Shown here piece after piece: positions 51,101-59,678 of a stretch of DNA of 64,000 nt (positions are counted from its first letter, which is position 1; each line of letters opens with the position of its first letter). This stretch comes from JBDGYW01 sp964580055. Lineage in GTDB: Bacteria > Gemmatimonadota > Gemmatimonadetes > Gemmatimonadales > GWC2-71-9. The stretch is taken from NCBI GenBank assembly GCA_964580055.1, contig CAZOJI010000025.1:1-64000 (forward strand), in the 5' to 3' direction. The notes under the pieces are model-generated. The model was not told where the DNA came from. It saw only the letters and a list, made by a program, of their open reading frames with translations, and made no database searches. The position numbers and the translations under genes are program-made.

Positions 51101-52373
51101 AGCCCGCGGCGTCGGCGCCCAGGATCACCATTGCCGATTTGTCCTCAAAAGCCTTGGGCAAAACCTGGATCCAGCCTTCGCCAGGTTGCAGGTCGGGCAT
51201 GACCAGCTTTTCCTCGTCCGCCAACTGTCGGACCAAGGGATGCGCACTCCCGATCAGAACGAGCGGCGGTTGCTCTTTCGGATCGCCTATCTCGCCGGGA
51301 GGTATGGCGATCGGGACGGTTACTCCGGTTGTCTCCAGCGCAATTCTAGCCGCCAAGTCTACCGTTGCGCCGCTCGTGTCGCCGCATGCGCTCAACACCA
51401 CATCCACGCGATCGGGGATCTGGTTTTTGTCGGTGTCGCTGAGGAATCCGTCAGAGGAATAGAGGTTGGAGAGATCGATCTCCTCTTTGGCGCCGCCACC
51501 GGGGCGGCTTCCTGAGTCGGCTACCGTTGCCTCTTCGTCTCCCGAGATGTGGATCACTGCCGGTTCGGCGCCGGGTGCCGACAGATGGATGCGCAGCAGC
51601 CGTAGCCCCGAGAAGTGTAAAGAGTGTGAGCCGGCATCGGCATCCTTGGCGATGCCCGCGTTCCTGAGGATTTCTCCGGCTCGCGCGAACTGACCGCGAG
51701 CTACTCGGACTTCGAGGTCCAGACGGTGGATACCAGGGGCGTCGGCCTCCACGACAAACCGCACGGCTCGCGCCTCGACATCCTCGATTTCCGCGGTCGC
51801 GAGCAGGTTGCGCGCGGCGGCCACTACGTCCGCATATGTCGCTTCCTCCGGATCCCATATGTGCGGGGACCGAGCCGCCAGGACCAGTGCTGCCGCCTTG
51901 GTGCCCGCATCGTCACCGCCCGCCACCACCACGATTGGCTCCGTCGATCGATTGTGCAGCGCCACGACTCCGATGCCCGGCTCGAGGTCGACCCCCAGGG
52001 CGTTGTTGCGAATACCGAGGCGGTCCATGGCGCTGCACCCGACCGCTATGGTCAGACCGTCCCTCCCGGTGGTGATCGGGAGGTTCATTGCGGAGGTCTC
52101 GAATCCAAACCGGGCTGCGATATTTGCGGCGGCTGCGACTTCAACATCACTCGGGGACCCGCCAAGCAATATGTGGCCGTCCACGTAATCGATCCGGCCG
52201 TCGCCGTTTCGGTCTTGGAACAGCGGGCCTATTTCGAAGATCGATTCGATTCCCGTCAGCTCGCCTTGGCCCTGCTGGCGGTTTCCGGAAGGCGTAATCG
52301 GCATCGCGAGTGCCAGAACTGCGAGCGCCACGGAACGCAGCGGTATTTCGGAAACGTGTAAGACATGCGGCAT
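48159..52373 (-). CDS. Giant secreted M14 carboxypeptidase with duplicated N-terminal module (1,404 aa)
   Basis: Start ATG 52373; the frame extends into the upstream gene but without protein character. A signal peptide precedes two related modules: 52-173 (DRNGDGRIDYVDG ... NIAARFGFETSAMNLPI ... AGGDDAGTKAA ... SPHIW) and 311-440 (SDTDKNQIPDRVD ... DLAARIALETTGVTVPI ... LGADAAGLRRA ... LPHIW). Both begin with an EF-hand/thrombospondin-3-like calcium loop. The M14 catalytic domain lies near the end: REHANE (H1100, E1103), IHPITNADGA, and NPHGYPSHEW. Family members cleave C-terminal residues using zinc. It ends an operon with a DUF5916 protein and a TonB receptor. Confidence 0.9.
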   Translation of the reverse strand: MPHVLHVSEIPLRSVALAVLALAMPITPSGNRQQGQGELTGIESIFEIGPLFQDRNGDGRIDYVDGHILLGGSPSDVEVAAAANIAARFGFETSAMNLPITTGRDGLTIAVGCSAMDRLGIRNNALGVDLEPGIGVVALHNRSTEPIVVVAGGDDAGTKAAALVLAARSPHIWDPEEATYADVVAAARNLLATAEIEDVEARAVRFVVEADAPGIHRLDLEVRVARGQFARAGEILRNAGIAKDADAGSHSLHFSGLRLLRIHLSAPGAEPAVIHISGDEEATVADSGSRPGGGAKEEIDLSNLYSSDGFLSDTDKNQIPDRVDVVLSACGDTSGATVDLAARIALETTGVTVPIAIPPGEIGDPKEQPPLVLIGSAHPLVRQLADEEKLVMPDLQPGEGWIQVLPKAFEDKSAMVILGADAAGLRRAIGQVAERLPHIWERGKDRTTLDNVEHDLWMALSSRSPIGQAATAVYKLDRLVARLEGVDLENAAVSVHVEKADESLGDFVRDRLQGRLRADQLTVEVDNLDVQNAQAIFDEEFDIYSEVDEFWNVFRSEVLTRVEAGQTINLETRLSEPPEIRERIRRQAMDELVASGADPATTTVTVLSAYKQGYSWLYDVVRPALEAHPIDSIVIRFAEIGAPEEWPQQAMYTPTRWLLEIFPIDEVLARELHLDLERIRFEKMPIGSPAYEVVATAPGGAEIYRETFAPKYVLRPYFDRFPDYEMARVTTGWITAIVGGDTMVDRRIVTDIERFWDHFQSQTLMQIYDYTMRNGDGKPRASDAPHFGELRVDVSLSEPDYQLGVDKEQIASMEALHEEIYFGVLHFYDVLGQMARGQGLSFPGRVIPIVRPKSDGGPGHAKITFTGFGAPSPMVKVSYTESGAYPREERRRIPPVDMERPVALSAKVSAGEWGLRQLGFRVQVDFEEDRREEFVLRTSARRVDGTITSAEQLTSILRIAGDLREAGLYREQLAYQEMGTVNLDTYWTHEFQRDSSASVILQANGEPAPFPNIATYREADYEWRGERLVQWDQPIHPREAAEILSRMATFPEATVYQAGESYLGKRIWALDLMKPNDASHWSQAKVSALKPTVMYSGREHANEVSSTSHLLRLAELILTDPAYADVLDSVNVVIHPITNADGAQLEHELHQITPDHMVHAAYLGSLGVGPTAGQNEDDPIYPEAKVRPLLWNTWLPDIYMNPHGYPSHEWVQIFSEYAAWVRTRATESRSWWGMRGWFMPRFNYVDSPDFPDHKAAAFEIRDRITERINGIAEMRDLNRRAYDRYRRYAFAFDKENFKLDFADSVLIYTSITGSSGESREALSNPNVTIWSATTEAPDETAYGEWMELMAIAGLECNEAVLQYLVEATHEIERTKEAFASGMTFKVHRPRPGSVEDVEASENPN

Positions 52374-52432
52374 GTGGGTTTTCTTCGGATTTGTGGTTGC
52401 AGAAAGGTATTGCAGATAACGGTCTCGAGGTA

Positions 52433-54670
52433 TCAGAAGGCGAGAAGCTTCGTGAGCTTCGCGGTGACGAACCTCTCCAGCACCAGTCGTTCCCCTCCGG
52501 TCACGTCGCGTCGTTCGGTGTAGACCAGGAAGAAATCGCTGAGCGGTGCATGTATGAAGTTCAAACGCACGTTTGTTACTACCTGTTCCGTGGCCGCGTT
52601 GTACTGCACGTAGCCGCGAAGATAGAGCTTGGTCGAGTACGAATATTTGATTCGAGCGCTGTAGAGATCCGCGTTGGTCGAGTTCCCCTGAATGGAGAGC
52701 GCGTTGCGGGTTGCGGACAGCTCGAAGGAAAGGTGGTAATCGGGACGCCACGTAAGAGCCGTTGACACCGTACCACGTGTCCCGCCGAAGTAGCCGCCAC
52801 CCGAGACCGTCAGCCTGCCGGACAGTGCTCGGCCGCCACTGGACATGTAGGTGGCAGAGGTCTCTCTGAACGAGTAGTCGCCGGCAACGATGGTGTCTGA
52901 GCCGACTTGGAAGGGTGTTCTCACACGCTCGAACCTGTCGGTATACTCCAGGTTCAGTCTACTTCCGTCGAGAAATACCGATGCAAGGGCGACGCTACCG
53001 GTACGTGTCTCTAGCAGACCGTTCATGTCCGTGATGTAATGCCCCTCGACATAAGGATTGGTCGTCATCAGAAAGGAACTCTCCGGCCTCGGATGGGCAC
53101 CGAACGTCGCATAGTAGTGGCGTACGCCGTTGCGCCGCACATAGCCGATACCGGGCTCGAAGTCCTCGCCGAAAGTCCTGAACATCGCCGATGCGTCCCA
53201 GATTCTATCGCGCCAGCCGACTGACAGACGTGCAGCGCGGCCGTTATTGTCGTCGCTGGAATTGGTGAATGCGAGATAGGAATTCACCACCATGTGGTTC
53301 AGGAACCTCACATTGGCGTCGGCCCCGAAACCCCGATTGTAGTAATCGTTGCCCGTGCCGGTCGCTTGCCGATTGCCGAACAGGAACCCGACGTCGGAGT
53401 TGCGGAGGATCTTGCTGCGCACTCGGACCACGGAGAAGTTTTCGGGCGGGTCTCCCTCGAACGAGTTCGTCTGAACGTTCAGCAGCCCGAGTTCGAACTT
53501 GCCGAGGTGTCCGGTCAGCCGCCCTCCCAACTCCATCGGTACGGGTGTCCTGCCGCGCAGGCCTATGCGCCGCGAGTGGAAGAAGGTGAAATCGCGCAGT
53601 GATACACCGGTGCGCGGATCGCCTGACATGCCTCGCACATCGCCGAAAGTGAATGTACCCGAGTTCTCCAGGAAGAAATCGCGGCGCTCGGGGAAGAACA
53701 GCGGGAACCTGGTGAGGTTGACCTGTTCCTGGTCCACCTCGACCTGCGAAAAGTCGGTTCGGTAGGTCGCGTCCAGGGTCAGACGTGGCGTGATGCCGTA
53801 TTTGAGGTCGAGCCCGCCATCGTAATCGTTTCCGCGCTCGGCCTCGGGCAACTCCTCCCCCGCCGAACGCAGCACCAGAGCGTAGGGTTTGATGAGGAAG
53901 TTGCGGCCGGGCCGAACTTCGGAGATACCTCTCAGTGTTCCGGCGCGCGACATCTTGTGGATGTACTCGCGTTGATCCAAAGGCGACCAGTACACGTCCT
54001 CGTTCTTGCGCCTGATGCGCCTATTGAGGTTGATGCCCCAAGTGAGATCGCTCTGGGTGGGATCGAACCGCAGCGTGGTCCATGGAATTGCCATCTCCAC
54101 GGTCCATCCCGAGTCGGCGAGGGTCGTCCTCACGTTCACGATTCCGTCCCAGGCGTCATTTCGGGTGCGGCTGTCGTCGAAAGCCTGGGCGTCTCGTACG
54201 GCGCCGCGAGGGTTTATCCAGAAGATGAATCCGTTGCGCCGGTCCAAGAAGGTGTCGAGTGAGATTCCAAACACGTCGCTGTTGAGCGTCTGGTAGTCTC
54301 TCTCCAGGCTGGTGATCGTGATCTTGTTGGGCTCGGACTCGTAGCAGATCGCGCCGACGTAGAGATTCTTCTCATCGTAGAGTATGCGAACGAGCGTGCT
54401 CTCTGTGGCCGGATACCCGGTGTTGGGCTTCGACTGCACGAATCGCGTTATAGGGACGCCGGCGTCCCACGCATTCTCGTCCAGGCGTCCGTCTATGGCG
54501 ATGTCTTCGGGTGTTCGGGTGGCGTAGCTCTCGGGGCGCAGCACGGCCTCCGGATCTATCGGGGTCTGTGACGGTTTAGTGTCATCGGCTTGAGCGGCGA
54601 CCGCACAGGCCATAATGAGGTGCATGAACACCAGCCCGCTCGCACTCCGCTTCACCGCATCTTTGCTCAC
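52433..54670 (-). CDS. DUF5916 outer-membrane-type protein with CBM9-like domain
   Basis: 745 residues from a GTG at 54670 overlapping the TonB-receptor stop (GTGA). After a short signal sequence (LVFMHLIMACAVAAQA) comes a CBM9-like domain (DIAIDGRLDENAWDAGVPITRFVQ, VEMAIPWTTLRFDP), then the DUF5916 region (DATYRTDFSQVEVDQEQVNLTRFPLFFPERRDFFLEN, a highly conserved stretch) and a long beta-rich tail that could form a barrel. Function is unknown; the family often occurs with peptidases and TonB receptors, where it may shape uptake or surface processing. Confidence 0.88.
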   Translation of the reverse strand: MSKDAVKRSASGLVFMHLIMACAVAAQADDTKPSQTPIDPEAVLRPESYATRTPEDIAIDGRLDENAWDAGVPITRFVQSKPNTGYPATESTLVRILYDEKNLYVGAICYESEPNKITITSLERDYQTLNSDVFGISLDTFLDRRNGFIFWINPRGAVRDAQAFDDSRTRNDAWDGIVNVRTTLADSGWTVEMAIPWTTLRFDPTQSDLTWGINLNRRIRRKNEDVYWSPLDQREYIHKMSRAGTLRGISEVRPGRNFLIKPYALVLRSAGEELPEAERGNDYDGGLDLKYGITPRLTLDATYRTDFSQVEVDQEQVNLTRFPLFFPERRDFFLENSGTFTFGDVRGMSGDPRTGVSLRDFTFFHSRRIGLRGRTPVPMELGGRLTGHLGKFELGLLNVQTNSFEGDPPENFSVVRVRSKILRNSDVGFLFGNRQATGTGNDYYNRGFGADANVRFLNHMVVNSYLAFTNSSDDNNGRAARLSVGWRDRIWDASAMFRTFGEDFEPGIGYVRRNGVRHYYATFGAHPRPESSFLMTTNPYVEGHYITDMNGLLETRTGSVALASVFLDGSRLNLEYTDRFERVRTPFQVGSDTIVAGDYSFRETSATYMSSGGRALSGRLTVSGGGYFGGTRGTVSTALTWRPDYHLSFELSATRNALSIQGNSTNADLYSARIKYSYSTKLYLRGYVQYNAATEQVVTNVRLNFIHAPLSDFFLVYTERRDVTGGERLVLERFVTAKLTKLLAF

Positions 54671-56832
54671 AGGCCGTGCAGTGCGGTTATGGAAATGCTC
54701 CTCGGTGGGCCGGGGTTTCTCTCCTGCACGTCCACGTAGAAGCGGTTGAACAAGTTCGCGAACTTGGCTTGCCACGTTATTCCCGCCAGTCTGCAACCGA
54801 GCCTCACATCCACCAAAGTGACCGCAGAGCGATGATCGAAGGGATAGCCGATCACCTCCTCGACGCGGCTGCGGTATCTCGCGTCAACGCCGGCCAGACC
54901 GCCAAGCAGATTGACCGTTCCGGTTAGGTTGTGTCGCGACCTGTATGGCAGCGGTTGGTGAGTGATCCGATCTTCGGTGTCGAGAAAGAGGTATCCGGCT
55001 TGTACCTCGAGGTACTCCGGCAACAACTGCGCATTGACTCCGAGGTCCAATCCGGCAACACGAGCCCGCGACACGTTTTGGAACTGGAACACGAACGGTT
55101 GGTTCGGAGCCGGCGCTGGCGCTATCAGGTCGTGGTAGTAGCTGGCGAACACCGCGGCGTCGATGCGCATCATGTTCCAGAGTGTCGTCGTCGTGCCGAC
55201 CTCACCCGACCAGGCGCGCTCGCCTCGCAACTCGTAGTTGGGTACGACCTGGAAACCGAACTGCCTGGTGGACACGAACTGCTCAATGGCACTCGGTGCG
55301 CGATAACCGCCTCCCAGGGACATGCGTACCGTTGATCGCGGAGCCAGACGCAGCACCAAGCCCGCCTTGGGGCTGAGCGCCCATTCGCGCTCGCCCACAT
55401 CCACCTTGTGTTGGTCGAGCCGCAGCCCGACGGAGCCCTTGAGACGCCCAGTGATAGGGAAATTGTCCTGGGCGAAGAATGCAAAATCGGTGATGTTCGG
55501 GTTGCCAAGGAAATTGGACTTCACAAATGTCTGGGCTCCGTCGGCACCCAGCGTGAGTGCGTGCCGGTTGCGGGTATACAAGGAGAGTTGAGACGAGAAA
55601 CCCGGTTTCACCGCGCGGTGCCAGTTCTGATTGACGGTCAGGTAGTTGTGCAGCGAGTTGACATTGAAGTATGGACTGAGCCGAAGTAGAGTATTGGTCC
55701 CGGCCACAGCCGTGATCGTGGCTCCCGTCAGTGCTTTGAAATCAATCGTGTAGTCGCCGCGCTCGTCCACTGGAACTCTGTACGGCTCATCCGCCGACAA
55801 CCAGGTGAAGAACTCCTCGGAACGGTCTCGCGAAAAGACACCGTACACGTCCCATGGATGCCGTCTGGTGCGCGCCGAAGTCAGCTTCACCCTGCCGGTC
55901 CAGCGATGCGACTCGCCGTTCTCCGTGTAGCCGTCTGTGCCTTCGTAGCCCACCGAGGCCCTGGCCCCGATATCTCCGATTCGGCGTGAATGCTGAAGTC
56001 CCGCACCGATGCCGGAGCGCATCTCGCCGGTCCACTCGTATTCCGGCTGGTAGGTGTAGGCGTTCATGTGTGCCCGGAAGACGGTCTCCGGGTCGTCGTC
56101 AACCGGCTTGGTGATGATATTCACCACTCCACCAACCGCGTTACTGCCGTAAACCGCAGAATATGCACCCTTGACGATCTCAGTGCGGTCCAGGTCGAAC
56201 ATCGGAATCGTGCCGAAATCGATCTCACCGCCGTCACCGGTCAGAATGGGGTGTCCATCGAGGAGCATGAGCACTCTGCTGCCGATACCCTTGGAAATCC
56301 CGGTGGCTCCGCGTATGTCGATCTGCTGCCTCCCGTTGAACGTCACACCGGGCACATACATCAAAGCTTTGTCCAACGTCGTCACGTTGCGGCGCAGAAT
56401 CTCTCTACTGGGAAGCGTGGAGATACTGACGGGCGACTCGTCACTGCGCTCGGCGATACGACTCGCGGTGACCACTACCTCATCGAGCAACAGCGACACT
56501 CTCTCGAGCGATAGGGTGATCTCGCGGTGTTCGCCCGCGGCCAGAGTAATGTCGAGCAGGCTGTCCACCATGAAGCCCATCGCGGCAACGCGCAGCTTGT
56601 ACTCCCCGGCGCTCAGGCGCCCCATGTAGAACTCGCCATTCGCGTTGCTGATGGACCTAAGCGGTGTGTCGGTCAGAAAGACGGTGGCGCCACGTATTGG
56701 CTCACCGGTATCAGCCTCCCGGATCGTGCCCGAAATCGTGGCGTTCTGTCCAACGGCGCCTCCAGCACCGAGCAAGAAGAAGACCAGCGTCAGGATGAGC
56801 GCTTTCTCGCAACACGCTTTGTTGGCATTCAC
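54667..56832 (-). CDS. TonB-dependent receptor with N-terminal carboxypeptidase-regulatory-like domain
   Basis: 721 residues from GTG 56832 (GAGGAC upstream). A signal peptide (ILTLVFFLLGAGGAVGQ) is followed by a CarboxypepD_reg-like domain (ATISGTIREADTGEPIRGATVFL), a plug (DEVVVTASRIAERSDESPVSI ... DIRGATGISKGIGSRVLMLLDG ... NAVGGVVNIITKP), and a C-terminal beta barrel. It imports a ligand across the outer membrane with energy from TonB/ExbBD, not encoded here. The next gene overlaps by four bases. Confidence 0.93.
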   Translation of the reverse strand: MNANKACCEKALILTLVFFLLGAGGAVGQNATISGTIREADTGEPIRGATVFLTDTPLRSISNANGEFYMGRLSAGEYKLRVAAMGFMVDSLLDITLAAGEHREITLSLERVSLLLDEVVVTASRIAERSDESPVSISTLPSREILRRNVTTLDKALMYVPGVTFNGRQQIDIRGATGISKGIGSRVLMLLDGHPILTGDGGEIDFGTIPMFDLDRTEIVKGAYSAVYGSNAVGGVVNIITKPVDDDPETVFRAHMNAYTYQPEYEWTGEMRSGIGAGLQHSRRIGDIGARASVGYEGTDGYTENGESHRWTGRVKLTSARTRRHPWDVYGVFSRDRSEEFFTWLSADEPYRVPVDERGDYTIDFKALTGATITAVAGTNTLLRLSPYFNVNSLHNYLTVNQNWHRAVKPGFSSQLSLYTRNRHALTLGADGAQTFVKSNFLGNPNITDFAFFAQDNFPITGRLKGSVGLRLDQHKVDVGEREWALSPKAGLVLRLAPRSTVRMSLGGGYRAPSAIEQFVSTRQFGFQVVPNYELRGERAWSGEVGTTTTLWNMMRIDAAVFASYYHDLIAPAPAPNQPFVFQFQNVSRARVAGLDLGVNAQLLPEYLEVQAGYLFLDTEDRITHQPLPYRSRHNLTGTVNLLGGLAGVDARYRSRVEEVIGYPFDHRSAVTLVDVRLGCRLAGITWQAKFANLFNRFYVDVQERNPGPPRSISITALHGL

Positions 56833-56872
56833 CGGTTAAGTCCTCATGCTGGTTCGGACGCTTCGCTTCGGT

Positions 56873-57307
56873 TCAGGTCTTTTGGATAACCAATACGTTT
56901 CTGATGCCCTGCGCTGTCGTGTCCAATGTGAGCTGCTCTGTTGCAGGGTCCCACTCGTATGTACCCGAATATTGCAGCCCTGGGTTTATGGTTGACTGCT
57001 GTTCAAAGGTACCCGAAGTCTCTGTGCCAACGGCCTCATAGGTTCCCTCGTCGGTTACCACGTTGGGCCCCGACTGGGTTGGAATGGTGGTCGTCACCTC
57101 GTAGGTGGCGGCGGTCATGGTGAAATCCCCAGTTGCTCCCGGGATTACGTTGACGCCAGCAGCCGATCCCTGCGAGAACGATACTAGCGTGTATGTGCCC
57201 GAAAAGTCCTGGTTATCTTCTTCGGGCTCCGTGGTCTCGCTGCATGCCGAAAGCAGCATGGCGCCGGCCATAGCGAAAGCCGCGCTGGTTTTATGGATAG
57301 AATTCAT
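56873..57307 (-). CDS. Small lipoprotein, calycin-like
   Basis: 144 residues, ATG with CTGGAG upstream. Lipobox LLSAC gives Cys22, followed by an acidic linker (SETTEPEEDNQD), then a strand-rich domain opening FSGTYTLVSF with repeated TYE/GTY strands, as in lipocalin-like lipoproteins. Contains no cysteine after the lipobox. It is 40 bases before the TonB receptor and most likely its ligand-capturing surface partner, which is inference from position. Confidence 0.8.
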   Translation of the reverse strand: MNSIHKTSAAFAMAGAMLLSACSETTEPEEDNQDFSGTYTLVSFSQGSAAGVNVIPGATGDFTMTAATYEVTTTIPTQSGPNVVTDEGTYEAVGTETSGTFEQQSTINPGLQYSGTYEWDPATEQLTLDTTAQGIRNVLVIQKT

Positions 57308-57617
57308 ATGATCTCCAGTGAGTCATCGCTGTCCATAGTGTTATGCACTAAGCTGCGGACCGGCGGCTTTGAAAGCAAGTGTCCGCGGGGGACAGCTGGA
57401 GGGGGCACAGTGCAGGGTGGTAGTTCGCCCAAATCGGGTTTCTCATGGGATCGTTACGCGATCGTTATGGTGGGCGGCTGGCAGGCCGGACGGGGATGCG
57501 AAGTCAAGGTGTCAGGGGCGCTTCGATTTCCGCAACCGACGCATATTGGGATTATCCGAGTTATCCAGAGCCAGCAGCATTATCTTACCTGAATCCACAT
57601 TGCAAAGAGGCTAACGC
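57308..57617. other. Divergent intergenic region
   Basis: About 310 bases between divergent genes. It contains a TGTCC/GGACA hairpin near 57379-57393, a direct repeat ATCGTTA separated by four bases near 57453-57470, and two TTATCC units near 57553-57568. These may be regulator sites for the envelope operon, but none fits a known box. Confidence 0.35.
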
Positions 57618-58520
57618 GTGGCTGAGCTACATCTGATAGTGTCAAACCCTCCCCACCGCGATCCCGATGTCGCGGCATTGGCGCCGCTGCTTCAGTGTGC
57701 TGCCCCGGAAGCGCGGATGAGAGTGAACTTCCCCGCGCCGGACATCTGGTTGGCAGAGGCGGTTCCGGACTCGGCGCGACAGAAAGCACAGGCTCTGGTC
57801 GAGGCTGGAGTCAACGTTGCATGGATCCCCGGTTCCGTGCTGGCGGCGGTGTCAGGGGGCGCGATGGGGGTCGCTACCACGCTGAGGGAGGAGGGTTTGC
57901 TCTTCACGACTCCGGGCGGCGAGGTGTGGGTCGCAAAGGGAGATCAAGTTGTTGCTGTGGTGGGCGAGCCGGTGCAACAGGAGGGCAGGCCGGCGAGCGA
58001 TCAGCGGTCCTTGCTCACGCAGAAGGTTCAGGCCCGCGGTCCGGTGCGAAACGTCCCGATCGCCGGCGGTACCGCATCAGGTGCAGTAGGTGGTGCGGGC
58101 ACGAATGCCGTCGGCGGCCCTGACGAAATCGCGCCGGACGCGCGAAGCTCAGCGGAGAAACGCCTCAGCGAGGTGCGATCACTCGACGCGTTCGAGTTGT
58201 TCCTGGACGTGTACGCCATGGGTGCGGAAGGGTGGAAGGTGGTGCGGATCTCGCCTAGCTCGACAGACTTCTCGGGCCTCGGTGCCGCCAAGCAGCCAAT
58301 GGCGCGCGCAAACATCGGTGCCATAGTCGACTTGCTCGAGAAAGACTACGGCGCCCGAGTGGACCAGCGCCTCATGAAGGTTATTTACAGACCCTCCGTG
58401 GTGAGCGGGCTCGCGCTCAGTCAGGTGCTGCGTTCGATATCGGAGCGCCTGGCCGGTCTGGCACTCCTGGACATCGGTTCCAGGCTGGCTTTCCTGACGT
58501 CGAAGGGAAAGCCTCGGTGA
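57618..58520 (+). CDS. Hypothetical cytosolic protein (300 aa)
   Basis: GTG start with AGAGG upstream. No signal peptide or membrane helix. Layout: an alpha/beta-like N-terminal half (AELHLIVSNPPHRDPDVAAL ... NVAWIPGSVLAAVSGGAMGVA), a Gly/Ala-rich linker about 155-175 (GGTASGAVGGAGTNAVGG), and a helical C-terminal part (LDAFELFLDVYAMGAEGWKVVRI). I do not recognise the family. It stands alone between a divergent operon and a convergent gene. Confidence 0.7.
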   Translation: MAELHLIVSNPPHRDPDVAALAPLLQCAAPEARMRVNFPAPDIWLAEAVPDSARQKAQALVEAGVNVAWIPGSVLAAVSGGAMGVATTLREEGLLFTTPGGEVWVAKGDQVVAVVGEPVQQEGRPASDQRSLLTQKVQARGPVRNVPIAGGTASGAVGGAGTNAVGGPDEIAPDARSSAEKRLSEVRSLDAFELFLDVYAMGAEGWKVVRISPSSTDFSGLGAAKQPMARANIGAIVDLLEKDYGARVDQRLMKVIYRPSVVSGLALSQVLRSISERLAGLALLDIGSRLAFLTSKGKPR

Positions 58521-58581
58521 TATCGCCGAAGTTGCGAGCTACCGCAGCCTGTAGCTCGGGCGCACCCGAACCGGCGTAGTC

Positions 58582-59514
58582 TTAACGCAGCCTGGGATAG
58601 TAGTTCCCGTGCTGCCACATTCTCGTGGCGCGCCCGTCGGGGCCAATGTCGAAACGGACCACCTCCCCCAGCGCGTCGTCGTCACGCACCCGGCGGAAGG
58701 TGTGCTCGCCGGTCTTTTCCATTCTCATCATGGACCCCAGCGGATCGTTTGCCGTGAGCGACACGACCGCGAGTTTTCCTTTCCAGACTACTGCGGCACT
58801 TTCTTGTCCCCACGGTGATCTGTCGTATATGCCCACATAGAGGGCATACTCCTGTGCGGCCGAGTAATCCTGAGTCGGGACGTCTGCTTCGGCTTCCTCC
58901 ACAGCCGTCGCAATGGCTGGGCCCACGGTCTCCTGGGCCCGCTGGGTGTAAATGCCGCTGTTCACGCCGGAAGCGTTGGTCATGAAGATCGTCGCAACCT
59001 TTCCCGCGGGGTCGATACTGAAGTGGGATCGGTAGCCGGGACAACTGCCGCCGTGACCGACGTAAGTCTTGTCGTTGACGCGCCGCATGCCGAAGCCGAG
59101 GCCGCGCTTCGTATCCCAATCGGGGTCCACCCAGTGTACTCGTTGCATCTCACGCAAGGTGTTTCTGCTCAGCACTTCTTCGGCGCCGTGATGCAGCACG
59201 CGGAACTGCCAACTGGCGAATTTGCCCAGGTCTTCGACTGTGGATGCATAACCGGCGGCCGGCGCTATGCCCCTGGCCTGAAACACGGTCACCGCCGGTC
59301 GACTGCCGTCACGGCGCGTAATACTGTAGCCGACGGCCATGCGCCCCCCATGCTCCACCACCGGGATGTCGTTGTAATCCCGTTTAGCGTCAACCCAAAT
59401 GTCCAGCAGATGCAGAGCCTCCACGACGCGAGGGCGATCGGTGATCCGGTGTTGCTGGGCGAGGCAAGGGCTCGACAGAATCAAGCGGAGTGAGAGCGCG
59501 GCGAGTTGCTTCAC
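58582..59514 (-). CDS. Serine-hydrolase relic: signal peptide joined to C-terminal half
   Basis: 310 residues with a signal peptide (LAALSLRLILSSPCLAQ) and the family start motif RPRVVEALHLLDIWVDAKRD, which in complete relatives leads on to IPG-x-S-x-G and the catalytic SxxK and YxN. Here DYNDIP is joined in frame to VVEHGGRMAVGY, and both SxxK and YxN are missing; the remainder (FGMRRVNDKTYVGHGGSCPGY, with GHGG as the third motif) is intact. The 150-plus residue catalytic segment is thus lost, and it is probably inactive as a hydrolase. May be a decaying gene or a binding-only protein. Confidence 0.7.
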   Translation of the reverse strand: MKQLAALSLRLILSSPCLAQQHRITDRPRVVEALHLLDIWVDAKRDYNDIPVVEHGGRMAVGYSITRRDGSRPAVTVFQARGIAPAAGYASTVEDLGKFASWQFRVLHHGAEEVLSRNTLREMQRVHWVDPDWDTKRGLGFGMRRVNDKTYVGHGGSCPGYRSHFSIDPAGKVATIFMTNASGVNSGIYTQRAQETVGPAIATAVEEAEADVPTQDYSAAQEYALYVGIYDRSPWGQESAAVVWKGKLAVVSLTANDPLGSMMRMEKTGEHTFRRVRDDDALGEVVRFDIGPDGRATRMWQHGNYYPRLR

Positions 59515-59678
59515 TATTCCTGACTCCAGGAGCTGAGTTATCCATTCAGTGCTGCTGGTATTCGCAAGTGCGGGAATTCGGAGGTAACTGGCATAGCGGC
59601 TTCCGAGCTAGCTATTCCCAATTTGTAGCGCCAGGTATGACGGCGCCACCGCCACCCCATCCATATGTGCATTCGCCA

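Noticed and set aside
57553..57568. Two TTATCC units as DnaA boxes or a replication origin
   Set aside because: Only six of nine DnaA-box positions match, there is no cluster of further boxes and no dnaA or dnaN nearby.
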